In this document: positions 26,201 to 34,134 of the stretch, one piece after another
Layout: each line of letters starts with the position of its first letter
How positions within the stretch are numbered: the first letter of the stretch is position 1
Source of the DNA: Promethearchaeota archaeon
Lineage (GTDB): Archaea > Asgardarchaeota > Lokiarchaeia > Sigynarchaeales > SOKP01
Direction of reading: 5' to 3'
DNA length: 45,744 nt
Assembly: GCA_019894735.1 (NCBI GenBank)
Contig: JAGXOB010000007.1
Location: forward strand, 1-45,744
The notes under the pieces: model-generated
What the model was told of the DNA's origin: nothing
Seen by the model: the letters and a program-made list of their open reading frames with translations, nothing else
Database searches by the model: none
Position numbers and translations under genes: made by a program

Positions 26201-27228
26201 GCGTCCCATAAATTAAACTTGTATTCCTTCTCACTAATTTTTGTAATTCCTTGACTATCCCCCTCATATTGAATTATAAAACTTGTGTAGTGAGATTCAT
26301 TTGATAAATTTAGAGTCGTAAAAAGGTTCCCAAACTCATCAAAATCTTCTTGGGTAGTGGTATCATTGACCTCTGATGTTGCATTTCCAAATAATGAGCT
26401 AAAGTCACCTAAAACACCTGTAAATTGCTCAAAAATATTGTCAATACCAAGATCCTTTAAGTATGCTAAATCCAAGGATTCGATGTTAAAATTGACTTGA
26501 TCGATAGATTTCGTTATATTAAGATCTAAGAAATCTAAAGAATTCACTAAAAGAAATGTAGAAGATAAATGGTTATTCTGTACGTATTTTTCAGAACTTA
26601 ATCGCTCAACATTTAAAGCTTTCCAATATCCGTCCATAGGAAGATTAGTTGTGACTTCACGGAAATATAATTCCCAATCGGGGTAATGTCCAACAAAAGG
26701 GAAAAAGTAAGGATTATTTACATCAACCTTGATTAAGTCGATTTCAAATTTTCTTTTAATTATTTCAAACGCTCGCTCTGCTCTCATTTTAACGTCAGCC
26801 TCGTCCATTTCCTCATCGTAATAAAGAAATCCAGAAAAACCATTAAAACTCATTTCATATTGGTTGCTATAACCTTCCTCAGCGAGGATTCGTGGAAATA
26901 GCGCAGGTGTTATCCCATTAGATGCACTAAAAAGGACATTACACTTATAGAATGCGGGATCTCTAGTATCAAAGCGAGAGAGTATACTCGTGTCGTTTGT
27001 AAAGAGCGATTGTTTTATTATCGACTTATTTCCCACAACAAAAGCATTAATTTTTTCAGCATATAAATCTGAACCTGCGATATCTGAGAGATGTATTGTA
27101 GACGATTCGGAAAAACTGCTAGTTACCGTTCTTGGAACGAAGTCTTTACTATAATAAACGCTCTGGACGGTCGTAGAAAGAAAACTAAGAATAAACATGA
27201 AAATATAGATTTTATTAGATTTTTTCAC
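23266..27228 (-). CDS. Large membrane-anchored exoprotein with CARDB/DUF11-like repeats
   Basis: 1320 residues. An N-terminal signal sequence (MKKSNKIYIFMFILSFLSTT) precedes a long extracellular region. The first 450 or so residues form a domain I do not recognise. Later parts contain beta-sandwich modules of CARDB/DUF11 type, visible as LILTKTLIGGNASDGVYNDF then NITAKNVGNETAWGVP, LNNYTLILKNIGSSIVKNVN, LSIYVKNNGLEGLPVQN and ITVNITVINVGTICVKNF. These modules occur in archaeal surface proteins and act as stalks or adhesive spacers. A C-terminal TM (about 1239-1259, ISFVLGPTLVSLSILFIFLW) and a basic cytosolic tail of about 60 residues anchor it. It lies between the first permease (16 nt) and the subtilisin (4-nt overlap), so it is probably a partner, substrate carrier or receptor of that protease complex. 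Confidence 0.8.
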   Translation of the reverse strand: MKKSNKIYIFMFILSFLSTTVQSVYYSKDFVPRTVTSSFSESSTIHLSDIAGSDLYAEKINAFVVGNKSIIKQSLFTNDTSILSRFDTRDPAFYKCNVLFSASNGITPALFPRILAEEGYSNQYEMSFNGFSGFLYYDEEMDEADVKMRAERAFEIIKRKFEIDLIKVDVNNPYFFPFVGHYPDWELYFREVTTNLPMDGYWKALNVERLSSEKYVQNNHLSSTFLLVNSLDFLDLNITKSIDQVNFNIESLDLAYLKDLGIDNIFEQFTGVLGDFSSLFGNATSEVNDTTTQEDFDEFGNLFTTLNLSNESHYTSFIIQYEGDSQGITKISEKEYKFNLWDALGYEGPPLKPSEKTFISLIGAFMSEIDITIFCTDIVDHTPQYFMLYDFLIEQIGLLLFYAEIDFDIQTLKDYSFELFWVDEGGFKRNYIKPVNLNDQADIINFLHLIGFQGLSGIPTGIFNPLGNFEITYKISSSEPNLILTKTLIGGNASDGVYNDFSFNITAKNVGNETAWGVPTPIPIELDDLFTVIVGPLGVILGLDQDLKDAIWEVARVEYADQYTSIEDFFNFDKDPRIFYFDTTGAGAVDTYFPNLNNLTNLLPYNENMNHIIDLIESGNPQLISSLTTVGVPSDSLRDSFTNEDSIWNGDNWFLEPGELLSYTYDNFSIEDIDSFSTFYSYNFTIREIFPNLPSIISGSSIGGTSPQMALVTDNQDWIIESEQTYIDQHELEVQFLFQNESNIDLFNNSLDSVSFLINYSDPNSVLSFEVFNYSSEEFQELSPYLSAATNERTTFTFVKNRGTFEWLFDPYSRTNHTILIKIKGVDSSPFNISINDFDVEFYYRDVNEYLVLGSRIIYTSESSLVEYVRISNSISLSTTNMASIVAYAYLDSYNSYAGELNNYTLILKNIGSSIVKNVNISIVSPGIIHDPINFTVEQDILKYHLTELPISAEEQLVFSFYVPNSAVISHTLINYSNSEIIKNKNSTILEVFPNEVYYSAPIDYFSRSPYVKTIEIFYDSSTFAPNIEEDLDLSIYVKNNGLEGLPVQNLTFSMGDKFSGLVPKNKSFLISSSISYNTTEELTLTLKKVGWKGYYFPSINYFSASEQNTIQIASSKPIILGIINFSIIKSVDKNQIEIGDLITVNITVINVGTICVKNFTINDATSFSKIEFALMSGSLIHSILNILPGESVTFSYKIQAITQSLVELNPAFIEYFYLECLKDLSNSIKVKVVIPKVIRISFVLGPTLVSLSILFIFLWRTKRYKAKKYDLQRNELMLFKISRSEAVLKVENTLRDRFNIISKDEKARTMLDKEGDQNN

Positions 27229-27244
27229 TTCTTCTCTTTTCCTC

Positions 27245-30241
27245 CTACATAGTTTCTCTGTAAATGTCTACAATTTTCTTTTTACGAGATTTATTTAATA
27301 GTATTTTCATGCCTATTAATGTAAAAACGATAGATACTACGAACACAAAAAACATATCTGACAAGGGAAATACAGGAATATTAGGCAAGCCACTTGTTAA
27401 GTTCATTGATATGCTTAATAATAATCCTGTAGTCCATCCTACCAAAACCCCAACTGTTCCGCTACTTAGCATTATTATTAAAGATTCAACAGTGAACAAT
27501 TTGCTGATCTCTTTTCCCTTTAACCCCAAGGTTCTGATTATTCCTATTTCCTTCTTTCTTTCTATTATTGTGGAATAAGTAGAAGATAATAACCCAAAAA
27601 GACAAATGATTACTGTTGCATCTAGGGTAATAGTAAAAAATACACTTATTAAAGTAAAAAACAATTCTTGTTGTGAAACCTCAGCTTTCAAACTAATAAT
27701 ATCGAAATCGTAAATACCTTCGTTCTCCTTTTTTATTTGCGATAAAATATCAAGAGATGAACTTTGAGCATTTCGATTAAGCTGAATAAAAATTTTATCC
27801 AAATAGGGAATTGGTGGAATGTCCATAATGGTCATATAGACATCTTGTGATATCATAACTCCGCCCATATTTGCTGTCGCGGCCATTCTTGAAAACTCTC
27901 CTAAAAAGCCTGGTAAGGCGGCAGCTACTCCTGCGATTCTAAATTTATATATTTCAGATTCGTCACCTCGCTGAATTTCCATTTTTATAAGGTCCCCTAA
28001 ATACAAATCTAAACTCAAAGAAATTGCTTCAGAAATTATACATTCTGGAATCTCTTGTTCTTTAAACAATTGTTCAAATGAAGAAGTAATATCGCCTTGA
28101 GTAAATTCGATATACTCTATCTTAATAGTAGAAGGGTAAATTTCATCGATTCCTATAAGACTTATATCCAAGCTCGTTATACCTGCTAAATCTCCTATCA
28201 TAGCGGTAAATTCTTTACCTTCTACTGAGTAAATCTGTGTCAAATGGAATGGGCTCGCAAGTACAGAAGATATTCTTTCAATCCCGTCTTTTTTTAACAG
28301 TTCATCTTTAAAATCACTTGTAAGGATTCTATTTGGATTCACTGAAAATCCATCATCTTGGCTAGTCTTAGGTGGATTAGAAGAGATACTTAGAAATCCA
28401 CCACCTCCTCCGAATAATCCGCCACCCCCTGTTTCTTCGGGTTCGTACCATCCTTTTGTCTCTATAACTATATCAGCACCATAGTTAAGATTTGCGCTGA
28501 CTATACCTTGATTTCCTAAGTAAGTAAACACACTTGAAGTAAAAATCACAAATGAAAACGTAAAGGCAAAGGTAATTATTGTGCTAGAATTTCTCCTAGC
28601 ATACCTAAATATGAAAATTCGATATACCGGTGCTAGTTTTTTAGTAAATATTTGAAAAAATCTAATAAAAAGTCTTAAAATTAACGGTAGAATGGCAAGC
28701 CCAGCTAAAGTCATCCCTATTAAAAATATTAAAAGGAGGGCTATTAAAGTACCTGCAAAAAGCGAGAGATCCCCAGAATTCATAATCCTTGGCAGAACGA
28801 AAAGTACTAAAGCTGAGTTTACGGTTAGGATTCCCCCTACTATTAGCAATTTATAATTAACGGACGCTCGTTTTTTAAGTTTATATAAAACATCTTCTTT
28901 ACGATAAGGATGTATCGATTCAATTAATTGAAGTTTCATAACTTTTAGGGCTGGAGAGATGCTTACTACTATTCCGACACTCAAACCAATAAGATAAGAT
29001 ATAAGAATCGACCATACTGTAGTAGAGAACGTTATATTCCCCGCTAACCCGGGTATTGATTGTGCTACTAAAGCGCCGGCAATAGGGAGTACAACAAATT
29101 CAGTAGCTAATTGAGCTAAAATGATACCGAGAATCGTTCCAAAATTGCATAACAACAATCCCTGAGTTAAAACAATAACCAAATTATATTTTTTAGTAGC
29201 TCCTAAGGTTCTAAAGATGCCAAATTCCCTAATTCGTTCCTCTACAGAAGTCTTGAGTATACCATTGATTAATACACCCGAGATTAGCATTGAGATCATC
29301 GATACAAATACCAAAATTATTGTAAGTCCAACGCTAAATAATTCTAAATAACCTAAAATTTCTACCTTTGGTGAATCAATGTCGTATTCCTTTAGTCCAA
29401 TAAGTAGTTGAACTTCCCCAGCAATTTTTTTAACTCTATTTTCAGAGCCTTCAATATCTCGAGCATCATAAATGTTTTGCCCTTTTTTTAGAGTAAGTAT
29501 TAACTCGTTACATTTTCCACTAAAAGTTTCATTTCCAAAAGTATCGTAGAGTGTATCGATGTCCACGACTATAAGAGGGCGAGATGTATATTCTACTGGC
29601 CATTTTAATTGAAAATCGAAAATAGCATCAATTGTATAGTTCCTTACACTGTAATAATATTGATCACCGTGCCAAAAACCCATTCGAATTTCAATCATAT
29701 CATTTTCAGCGTATCTTATCTCATCGTTTAAACTGTAATAAATAGCACAATGATTTACAGGTAAATTCGATAATTCTAACAAATCATTTGTTCCCGGCTC
29801 GATAAATTTACCAAATTCTAGTTGATTTTCTAATCCAAAATCGATACCTGATATTTGTACCCATCTTCTTGCATTAGCTAATTCTTGAGTTTCAATACCT
29901 TTTGAAAAGTTTACATCACCATATAGGTTCATTCTAGGAATTAAGCCATCAATCTCCTCAACTTCATTCTGAATTTTATCAATTATATCTTGATATTCGA
30001 AATAATTAGAGCGATTTTCTGGTTCTCCATTGTAGTGTCTGACTTGAACATTTAAATCCTGTTGACCTGCGTCAATACTTAAATAATCGACAAAAGTCAC
30101 AGAAATAGAATCCGATAAAAATAAGATTAATGCCAAAAGTGAAATGGAAACAGTTATCCCTAATATACCCACAAAAGTTCTCGTTTTGTGACGCAGAAGA
30201 TCTTTAAATGCGTATTTAAACACTAATATTACGTTAGGCAT
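27245..30241 (-). CDS. FtsX/MacB-type ABC permease, double-domain (first permease of the protease operon)
   Basis: 998 residues with about ten TM segments: near 23-45, 303-327, 355-385, 408-430, 465-483, 493-520, 553-575 and three at the C-terminus. Residues 46-300 are a large extracellular MacB-type domain. The FtsX signatures EERIREFGIFRTLGATKKYN (about 335-354) and ERKKEIGIIRTLGLKGKEIS (C-terminal) are both intact. The second extracellular loop has an unusual glycine-rich stretch (TGGGGLFGGGGGFL, about 604-617). The permease is paralogous to that at 15479 and likely pairs with it. FtsX/MacB/LolCE-type permeases transmit ATP-driven movement to extracellular partners rather than forming a pore. 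The gene follows the ATPase by 51 nt and precedes the CARDB-like protein by 16 nt. Confidence 0.9.
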   Translation of the reverse strand: MPNVILVFKYAFKDLLRHKTRTFVGILGITVSISLLALILFLSDSISVTFVDYLSIDAGQQDLNVQVRHYNGEPENRSNYFEYQDIIDKIQNEVEEIDGLIPRMNLYGDVNFSKGIETQELANARRWVQISGIDFGLENQLEFGKFIEPGTNDLLELSNLPVNHCAIYYSLNDEIRYAENDMIEIRMGFWHGDQYYYSVRNYTIDAIFDFQLKWPVEYTSRPLIVVDIDTLYDTFGNETFSGKCNELILTLKKGQNIYDARDIEGSENRVKKIAGEVQLLIGLKEYDIDSPKVEILGYLELFSVGLTIILVFVSMISMLISGVLINGILKTSVEERIREFGIFRTLGATKKYNLVIVLTQGLLLCNFGTILGIILAQLATEFVVLPIAGALVAQSIPGLAGNITFSTTVWSILISYLIGLSVGIVVSISPALKVMKLQLIESIHPYRKEDVLYKLKKRASVNYKLLIVGGILTVNSALVLFVLPRIMNSGDLSLFAGTLIALLLIFLIGMTLAGLAILPLILRLFIRFFQIFTKKLAPVYRIFIFRYARRNSSTIITFAFTFSFVIFTSSVFTYLGNQGIVSANLNYGADIVIETKGWYEPEETGGGGLFGGGGGFLSISSNPPKTSQDDGFSVNPNRILTSDFKDELLKKDGIERISSVLASPFHLTQIYSVEGKEFTAMIGDLAGITSLDISLIGIDEIYPSTIKIEYIEFTQGDITSSFEQLFKEQEIPECIISEAISLSLDLYLGDLIKMEIQRGDESEIYKFRIAGVAAALPGFLGEFSRMAATANMGGVMISQDVYMTIMDIPPIPYLDKIFIQLNRNAQSSSLDILSQIKKENEGIYDFDIISLKAEVSQQELFFTLISVFFTITLDATVIICLFGLLSSTYSTIIERKKEIGIIRTLGLKGKEISKLFTVESLIIMLSSGTVGVLVGWTTGLLLSISMNLTSGLPNIPVFPLSDMFFVFVVSIVFTLIGMKILLNKSRKKKIVDIYRETM

Positions 30242-30292
30242 TTGAATAAAAATTACTTATTTTTACGTTAAATATTGAATTGACTTATAAAG

Positions 30293-31471
30293 TTATTCTA
30301 AATGTAATTCGTCTTCTATTACTCTTCCATTAATGTTATTTTCTTTCAGTAGTTCCACAAGAATATCACTAAAATGCTCTGGTAAGTTAACAATAATTGG
30401 ATTTGGAATACTAGTTTTGATATCGTTCACTTTAATATTTTTTTTTCCCTGATTTGCAAAAAGATATCTAAAAATCATACTTTTACACTTCTCCTTATTT
30501 ATTTCAGCCTCTTGTTTTCTTTGCAATTGCATTGCATCTGTTTCCTTCAAACCTCCAATTTTCCCTTCGTGGGTTAATTTCCCATCTCTCATGTGAAAAA
30601 CTTTAGTAGCGAACTCAGAAACGAGTGCATCGTGAGATACAGATATAAAAGTAGCCCCTCTTTTGTTTAAATCCCTCAGTAAGTTTAAAATCATGACACC
30701 CGTCTTAGAATCTAAATCTCCCGTTGGCTCGTCTAACACGCATATGGCTGGATCGTTTGCAAATGCCCTTGCAATTGCTACCCTTTGTTGTTCCCCTCCG
30801 CTTAATTCTGAAGGTGCGTGATGAGAGCGTTCTTCTAAGCCTACAAGCGTTAACAAGTCGAGTGCTTTTTTCCTTTTACCACGACGGCTTAGACTTCCAG
30901 AAAAGTGTAAGGGTACCATTACGTTTTCTAAAGCGGTCATCTGAGGTAATAAGTTATAAAATTGAAACACAAATCCAATCCGGTCCCTTCTTATCTCTGC
31001 TAAAGAATTGTCGTTAAGCATAGAGATATTACGACCCTCTAAGAAAATTTTACCTCGAGTTGGAGTATCAAGTCCTCCGATTAAGTTCAAAAGAGTTGTT
31101 TTACCGCTTCCTGAAGGACCCATAATATCTATGAAGTTTCCTTTATCAATTGTTAAATCTACTCCTCGAAGTGCTGCAACAGCTGTTGTTCCAAGCAGAT
31201 AAGTTTTGTGTAGGTTCTCGACTACAATTAGATGTTCGTAATCTTTCCCAATCTCTTTTTCTTGCTTAATTTCTGTTTTAAGTTGCTTTTTTTGCTCACG
31301 TGATAAAGAAAGCGTTTCGGCTTTTTGTTCTTTAATTAAATCTTTTTGTTCTTTAATTTGCCAATTCCGAAATTCTTTACTTTCTTTTCCCTTCCAAATT
31401 GCAAGTTTTCCTGTTTCATTTTCAAATTCATCCATTTCTGGAGTTTTTTTAATTATTCTTCCTTCAGCCAT
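30293..31471 (-). CDS. ABC transporter ATPase, MacB/LolD type, with N- and C-terminal extensions
   Basis: 392 residues. The core ABC domain spans about 80-310 with Walker A GPSGSGKTT (118-126), Q-loop Q170, signature LSGGEQQR (223-230), Walker B ICVLDEPTGDLDS (243-255) and switch H280. This set matches the LolD/MacB/FtsE subfamily, which energises FtsX-type permeases. A charged, predicted coiled-coil extension of about 75 residues (rich in KEQK) precedes the core, and an extension of about 80 residues follows it, with a KVNDIKTSIPNPIIVNLPEH stretch and a short C-terminal alpha/beta element. Typical family members are near 230 aa, so both extensions are extra. It is the first gene of the 15479-31471 unit and the only ATPase in it. 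Confidence 0.95.
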   Translation of the reverse strand: MAEGRIIKKTPEMDEFENETGKLAIWKGKESKEFRNWQIKEQKDLIKEQKAETLSLSREQKKQLKTEIKQEKEIGKDYEHLIVVENLHKTYLLGTTAVAALRGVDLTIDKGNFIDIMGPSGSGKTTLLNLIGGLDTPTRGKIFLEGRNISMLNDNSLAEIRRDRIGFVFQFYNLLPQMTALENVMVPLHFSGSLSRRGKRKKALDLLTLVGLEERSHHAPSELSGGEQQRVAIARAFANDPAICVLDEPTGDLDSKTGVMILNLLRDLNKRGATFISVSHDALVSEFATKVFHMRDGKLTHEGKIGGLKETDAMQLQRKQEAEINKEKCKSMIFRYLFANQGKKNIKVNDIKTSIPNPIIVNLPEHFSDILVELLKENNINGRVIEDELHLE

Positions 31472-31705
31472 TACGATAACCCTTTTGTGATAAAAAATTA
31501 AATTTAAGAATTAAAACTAAAATATTCCATTAGTAATGTAGGATTAGAAGTGTTAAAAAAGTTTTAAACCTTAAGATTCTATTTTATTCGAACAATCAAT
31601 AAAAATCAACTCCACTAAATAAATCAAACCTCAAAATAAGAATTAGCCTTGCTGGGCACTATTAAATGAACTAACATTAAAATATTGTAAAAAAAAGTAA
31701 GTAGT
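31472..31705. other. Promoter region upstream of the ABC-protease operon
   Basis: A 234-nt gap between the RNase III stop and the ABC ATPase start, both on the minus strand. It is strongly AT-rich, with TTAAATTTAA near 31497-31506 as a possible TATA element for the operon. No ORF or repeat was recognised. Confidence 0.4.
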
Positions 31706-32428
31706 TCAATTACGTTGTAAATATTTTAAAATTTTAAGACTTAATTCTTTCTCAGCGTCTTTTTTTCTTTTATACTCCTCTGATCTTAAAGTTGTAGGGA
31801 GTTCAATTATTTCATTTTGTTCTTGATCTAAAATTTTCGGCTTTTTTACAATCCATCGAAAATCATTAGCTGGACCTCGTCTCTCATATTCAAACTTCAA
31901 TTCTGGTGTAAATTTAAACAAATCTTGAAGGTATTCTAGAAGTTGATTTTTATTTAAGTGCGGTGATTGCTTTATTAATGAATCCCAATCGTAGAAAAAT
32001 TTATCTAAAATTTTTTGTTCAACGAGTTTAAGATTATTATCAGAATCAATATACATTGCACCACAAATAGCTTCAAAAACCTCCGCTAAAATCGACGTGT
32101 CTTCGATTTTTTGTTTATTTGAAGCAAATATGTATCTCCATAGTTCCATTTCGTTTGCTATTTTTAAAAAGGTTTGGTTATCTTCTAACCGTTGCTTAGT
32201 TTTAGTAAGATTACCAGGATCATTCTCACCTTTATTATACAAATGGATACTTAGAATCAATTTTATCACTGCATCTCCAAGAGTTTCTAAGATTTCATAA
32301 TGAGGGACCTTATTTTCATTTCCAAAAAGAGGTGTGGTTAATGCTTGAAGTAATAATTTTGGTTTTTTAAACTGATAACTAATAAAATCCTGAAATCGGT
32401 TGAGTTTATCTTCGGTATTTTTATCCAT
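31706..32428 (-). CDS. rnc: Ribonuclease III
   Basis: 240 residues. The endonuclease domain carries the RNase III signature HYEILETLGDAVIKLIL (43-59), with E48 and D52 as the first catalytic acidic pair, and ILAEVFEAICGAMYIDSD (113-130), with E119 as the invariant glutamate. The aspartate three residues before it (E. coli D114) is replaced by E116. A double-stranded-RNA-binding domain occupies about 160-238 (KNQLLEYLQDLF, RGPANDFRWIV, RKKDAEKELSLKILKYL). The order matches bacterial and simple eukaryotic enzymes. RNase III is rare in archaea, and a complete copy is notable. It likely processes structured RNA if the D-to-E change is tolerated. Divergent from the next gene across 54 nt. Confidence 0.88.
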   Translation of the reverse strand: MDKNTEDKLNRFQDFISYQFKKPKLLLQALTTPLFGNENKVPHYEILETLGDAVIKLILSIHLYNKGENDPGNLTKTKQRLEDNQTFLKIANEMELWRYIFASNKQKIEDTSILAEVFEAICGAMYIDSDNNLKLVEQKILDKFFYDWDSLIKQSPHLNKNQLLEYLQDLFKFTPELKFEYERRGPANDFRWIVKKPKILDQEQNEIIELPTTLRSEEYKRKKDAEKELSLKILKYLQRN

Positions 32429-32482
32429 ATCAATAAAGAATGTAAGGAAAAATTTAAAAATTTAAACAAAGTTAGGTTATAT
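32429..32482. promoter_or_regulatory. Short divergent promoter between RNase III and 143-aa gene
   Basis: Only 54 nt separate the two start codons. The stretch is AT-rich (AAATTTAAAAATTTAAAC near 32451-32468), and a TATA element for each direction must lie in or overlap it. Transcripts are likely leaderless or nearly so. Confidence 0.4.
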
Positions 32483-32914
32483 ATGGAGCGGGAAATTGTT
32501 GATAAAGTCCTTTCGATCCTCAAAGATATTGATGAAAAAAACCTTAAAATAGAAGAACTTCTCTTAGACATATCAATATCCTCGCGAAACGATCTTCTTA
32601 GAGATATTACTCGAGATATTATTGAAAAGAATAACCTTATTAAAGAGCATAGATTATCTAATGAATTTATTTGCGAACCTATCTCCTCAGATCCAGAGGT
32701 TATTTCAATTAATTCTCTCCTCGAGAATCTCGTCTCTAACATAGAAAAAAACCCCTCTAAAAAAATAATTTATTTGAGACTCTTTCTTGACAGATTTCAC
32801 GATATATCGGATCAAGATAAAAATGTAATTATTCAATCTGTTAAGGAAGAGGATACTAAGGGATTAAAAGTTAAGATGCTTTCATTAATAAATGTTTTCA
32901 ATCTAGAAATTTAA
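32483..32914 (+). CDS. Small helical protein of unknown function
   Basis: 143 residues, with no match that I recognise. It is rich in charged residues and predicted to be mostly helical: EIVDKVLSILKDIDEKNLKI, ITRDIIEKNNLIKEHRL, SINSLLENLVSNIEKNP and KKIIYLRLFLDRFHDISDQD. The first 55 residues could be a winged-helix-like unit, but no clear DNA-binding motif is present. It starts with an ATG only 54 nt from the divergent RNase III gene, which suggests co-regulation. Confidence 0.7.
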   Translation: MEREIVDKVLSILKDIDEKNLKIEELLLDISISSRNDLLRDITRDIIEKNNLIKEHRLSNEFICEPISSDPEVISINSLLENLVSNIEKNPSKKIIYLRLFLDRFHDISDQDKNVIIQSVKEEDTKGLKVKMLSLINVFNLEI

Positions 32915-32986
32915 ATACCTGATCATGTTATCCTTCTACTTAGGATTTTAATTTTAAAAAAAGGAATATGAATAAAAATAATAATT

Positions 32987-33382
32987 TTAATAGTTAAACA
33001 ACTTTAGTAAGGTCAATGCTTTCCTGAGCCCTCTTATTCGTATTTTAAAAGTAAGAACTTTACCTACAACACTTCCAATACTTAGATCTTCGCTCGTCAG
33101 GAGCTCGACAAAATCGTTTGTCTTCGCTTGTATGCGCCCATCCCATCCAGCATTTTTCTTTTTGAGGTTTTCCTTTGGGTTATTTTTGACTTCCTCTACA
33201 GATATAATTCCTTTATCAATCACAATTAATGCGGCGTTTTTCCCATCAGTCGCATTTAAAAGAATTTTAACAGTTCTGTCCTTAAAATCCTCTTTGAATT
33301 TTTCAATCTCGTTCAAGGGTTCAATTTGTTTAGATACAACGCCAGCAAATCCTCTTAATCTTTTCTTTTTTTCTTCAGTCAT
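32987..33382 (-). CDS. SCP2-like (sterol-carrier-protein type) lipid-binding protein
   Basis: 131 residues. After a basic N-terminal segment, residues about 28-128 follow the SCP2 pattern: DRTVKILLNATDGKNAALIV and DKGIISVEEV (beta strands with the glycine turn), AGWDGRIQAKTNDFVELLTS (the conserved strand plus DLLxLL helix) and SIGSVVGKVLTFKIRIRGLR followed by a leucine-rich C-terminal helix (KALTLLKLF). SCP2 folds bind hydrophobic ligands such as acyl chains or isoprenoids. Archaeal members are often of unknown ligand. The gene is convergent with the 143-aa gene. Confidence 0.62.
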   Translation of the reverse strand: MTEEKKKRLRGFAGVVSKQIEPLNEIEKFKEDFKDRTVKILLNATDGKNAALIVIDKGIISVEEVKNNPKENLKKKNAGWDGRIQAKTNDFVELLTSEDLSIGSVVGKVLTFKIRIRGLRKALTLLKLFNY

Positions 33383-33545
33383 TTTAATCAGTTTTTAAAG
33401 TAATATTTTCTAAAATGAAATTTTTTTTACCAATTATATTTTATCATTTTTATCTTTAGTTTAAAAATTACAAATGTAATTTTAATCTATAATTCAAAAT
33501 GAGAAAGAAGAAATGAGCTAAAATGAGCGTGCTGTTTCTATTAAA

Positions 33546-33797
33546 TTAAAAGTCTTCTGCTCCACCTAATTCAAAGTATTCTTCAAAAGCTTTTCTGTCT
33601 TGTGAGGAGATTTTAACGCTTGCCAATGTTTCCTTCACAACAATAGGAGCAGTTTCCTTTTCGTCGTGTCTTATTTTCTTTACTATCTTAAAATCGTCTG
33701 ATTTCGAATCCAAATCGAATTCCTTTTCGCACGCATTGCAATATAATTTTTGGTTCTTAGGGAAGATTATATTGTCGCAATCGGGGCAAAATTTCAT
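33546..33797 (-). CDS. TFS/RPB9-like single zinc-ribbon protein (short)
   Basis: The best start is the ATG at 33797, giving 83 residues; an in-frame extension to 33875 adds 26 residues of unlikely basic sequence. MKFCPDCDNIIFPKNQKLYC plus NACEKEF matches the N-terminal zinc ribbon of archaeal transcription factor S and RPB9 (FCPxCxNLLxPxxxxxxCxxC). The second ribbon, with the DE hairpin that stimulates RNA cleavage, is missing; instead there is an acidic tail ending FEEYFELGGAEDF. It is therefore either a TFS-derived RNA polymerase subunit-like protein without cleavage activity or a different zinc-ribbon adaptor. Confidence 0.65.
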   Translation of the reverse strand: MKFCPDCDNIIFPKNQKLYCNACEKEFDLDSKSDDFKIVKKIRHDEKETAPIVVKETLASVKISSQDRKAFEEYFELGGAEDF

Positions 33798-34134
33798 GAT
33801 AATTTTTTGTTTTTGTTTTTTAAATTTAATCTTATATCTATTACTTGTATGTGTTAAACAATATTCGTTTATCAATTAATTATAAAACTACTTAACCTAT
33901 ATAAATTTAATGGCGACCAATATCGTATGTCGCAATCGGGTATTTAAACTTTTCTTTTACACGTTTATTGTATTACTAATAAATTGGCTATAAGAATTTT
34001 GTTTGTGAAATTGGAGAATATCAGAAGTCATCGTTTCATTAAACAATCGATTTAAATTTAGTATGATAAATGTTTAATTAAAAAGAATTATTAAATTTCT
34101 TTACCAATAGTATCTTTTAGGTGAGATTTGCAGA

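Noticed and set aside
15479..31471. Simple MacAB-type drug efflux pump
   Set aside because: No MacA-like adaptor or outer-membrane channel gene is present, and the permeases are joined to a protease and a stalk-like exoprotein instead.
33798..33875. Upstream extension of the TFS-like frame to 33875
   Set aside because: The ATG at 33797 gives the canonical MKFCPxC start; the extra 26 residues look non-coding.
33910..33993. 27-codon ORF with a hydrophobic end, plus a GCGAC/GTCGC stem
   Set aside because: Could be a chance frame in the TFS/GDPD gap; no ribosome-binding site was seen and the stem is only 5 bp.
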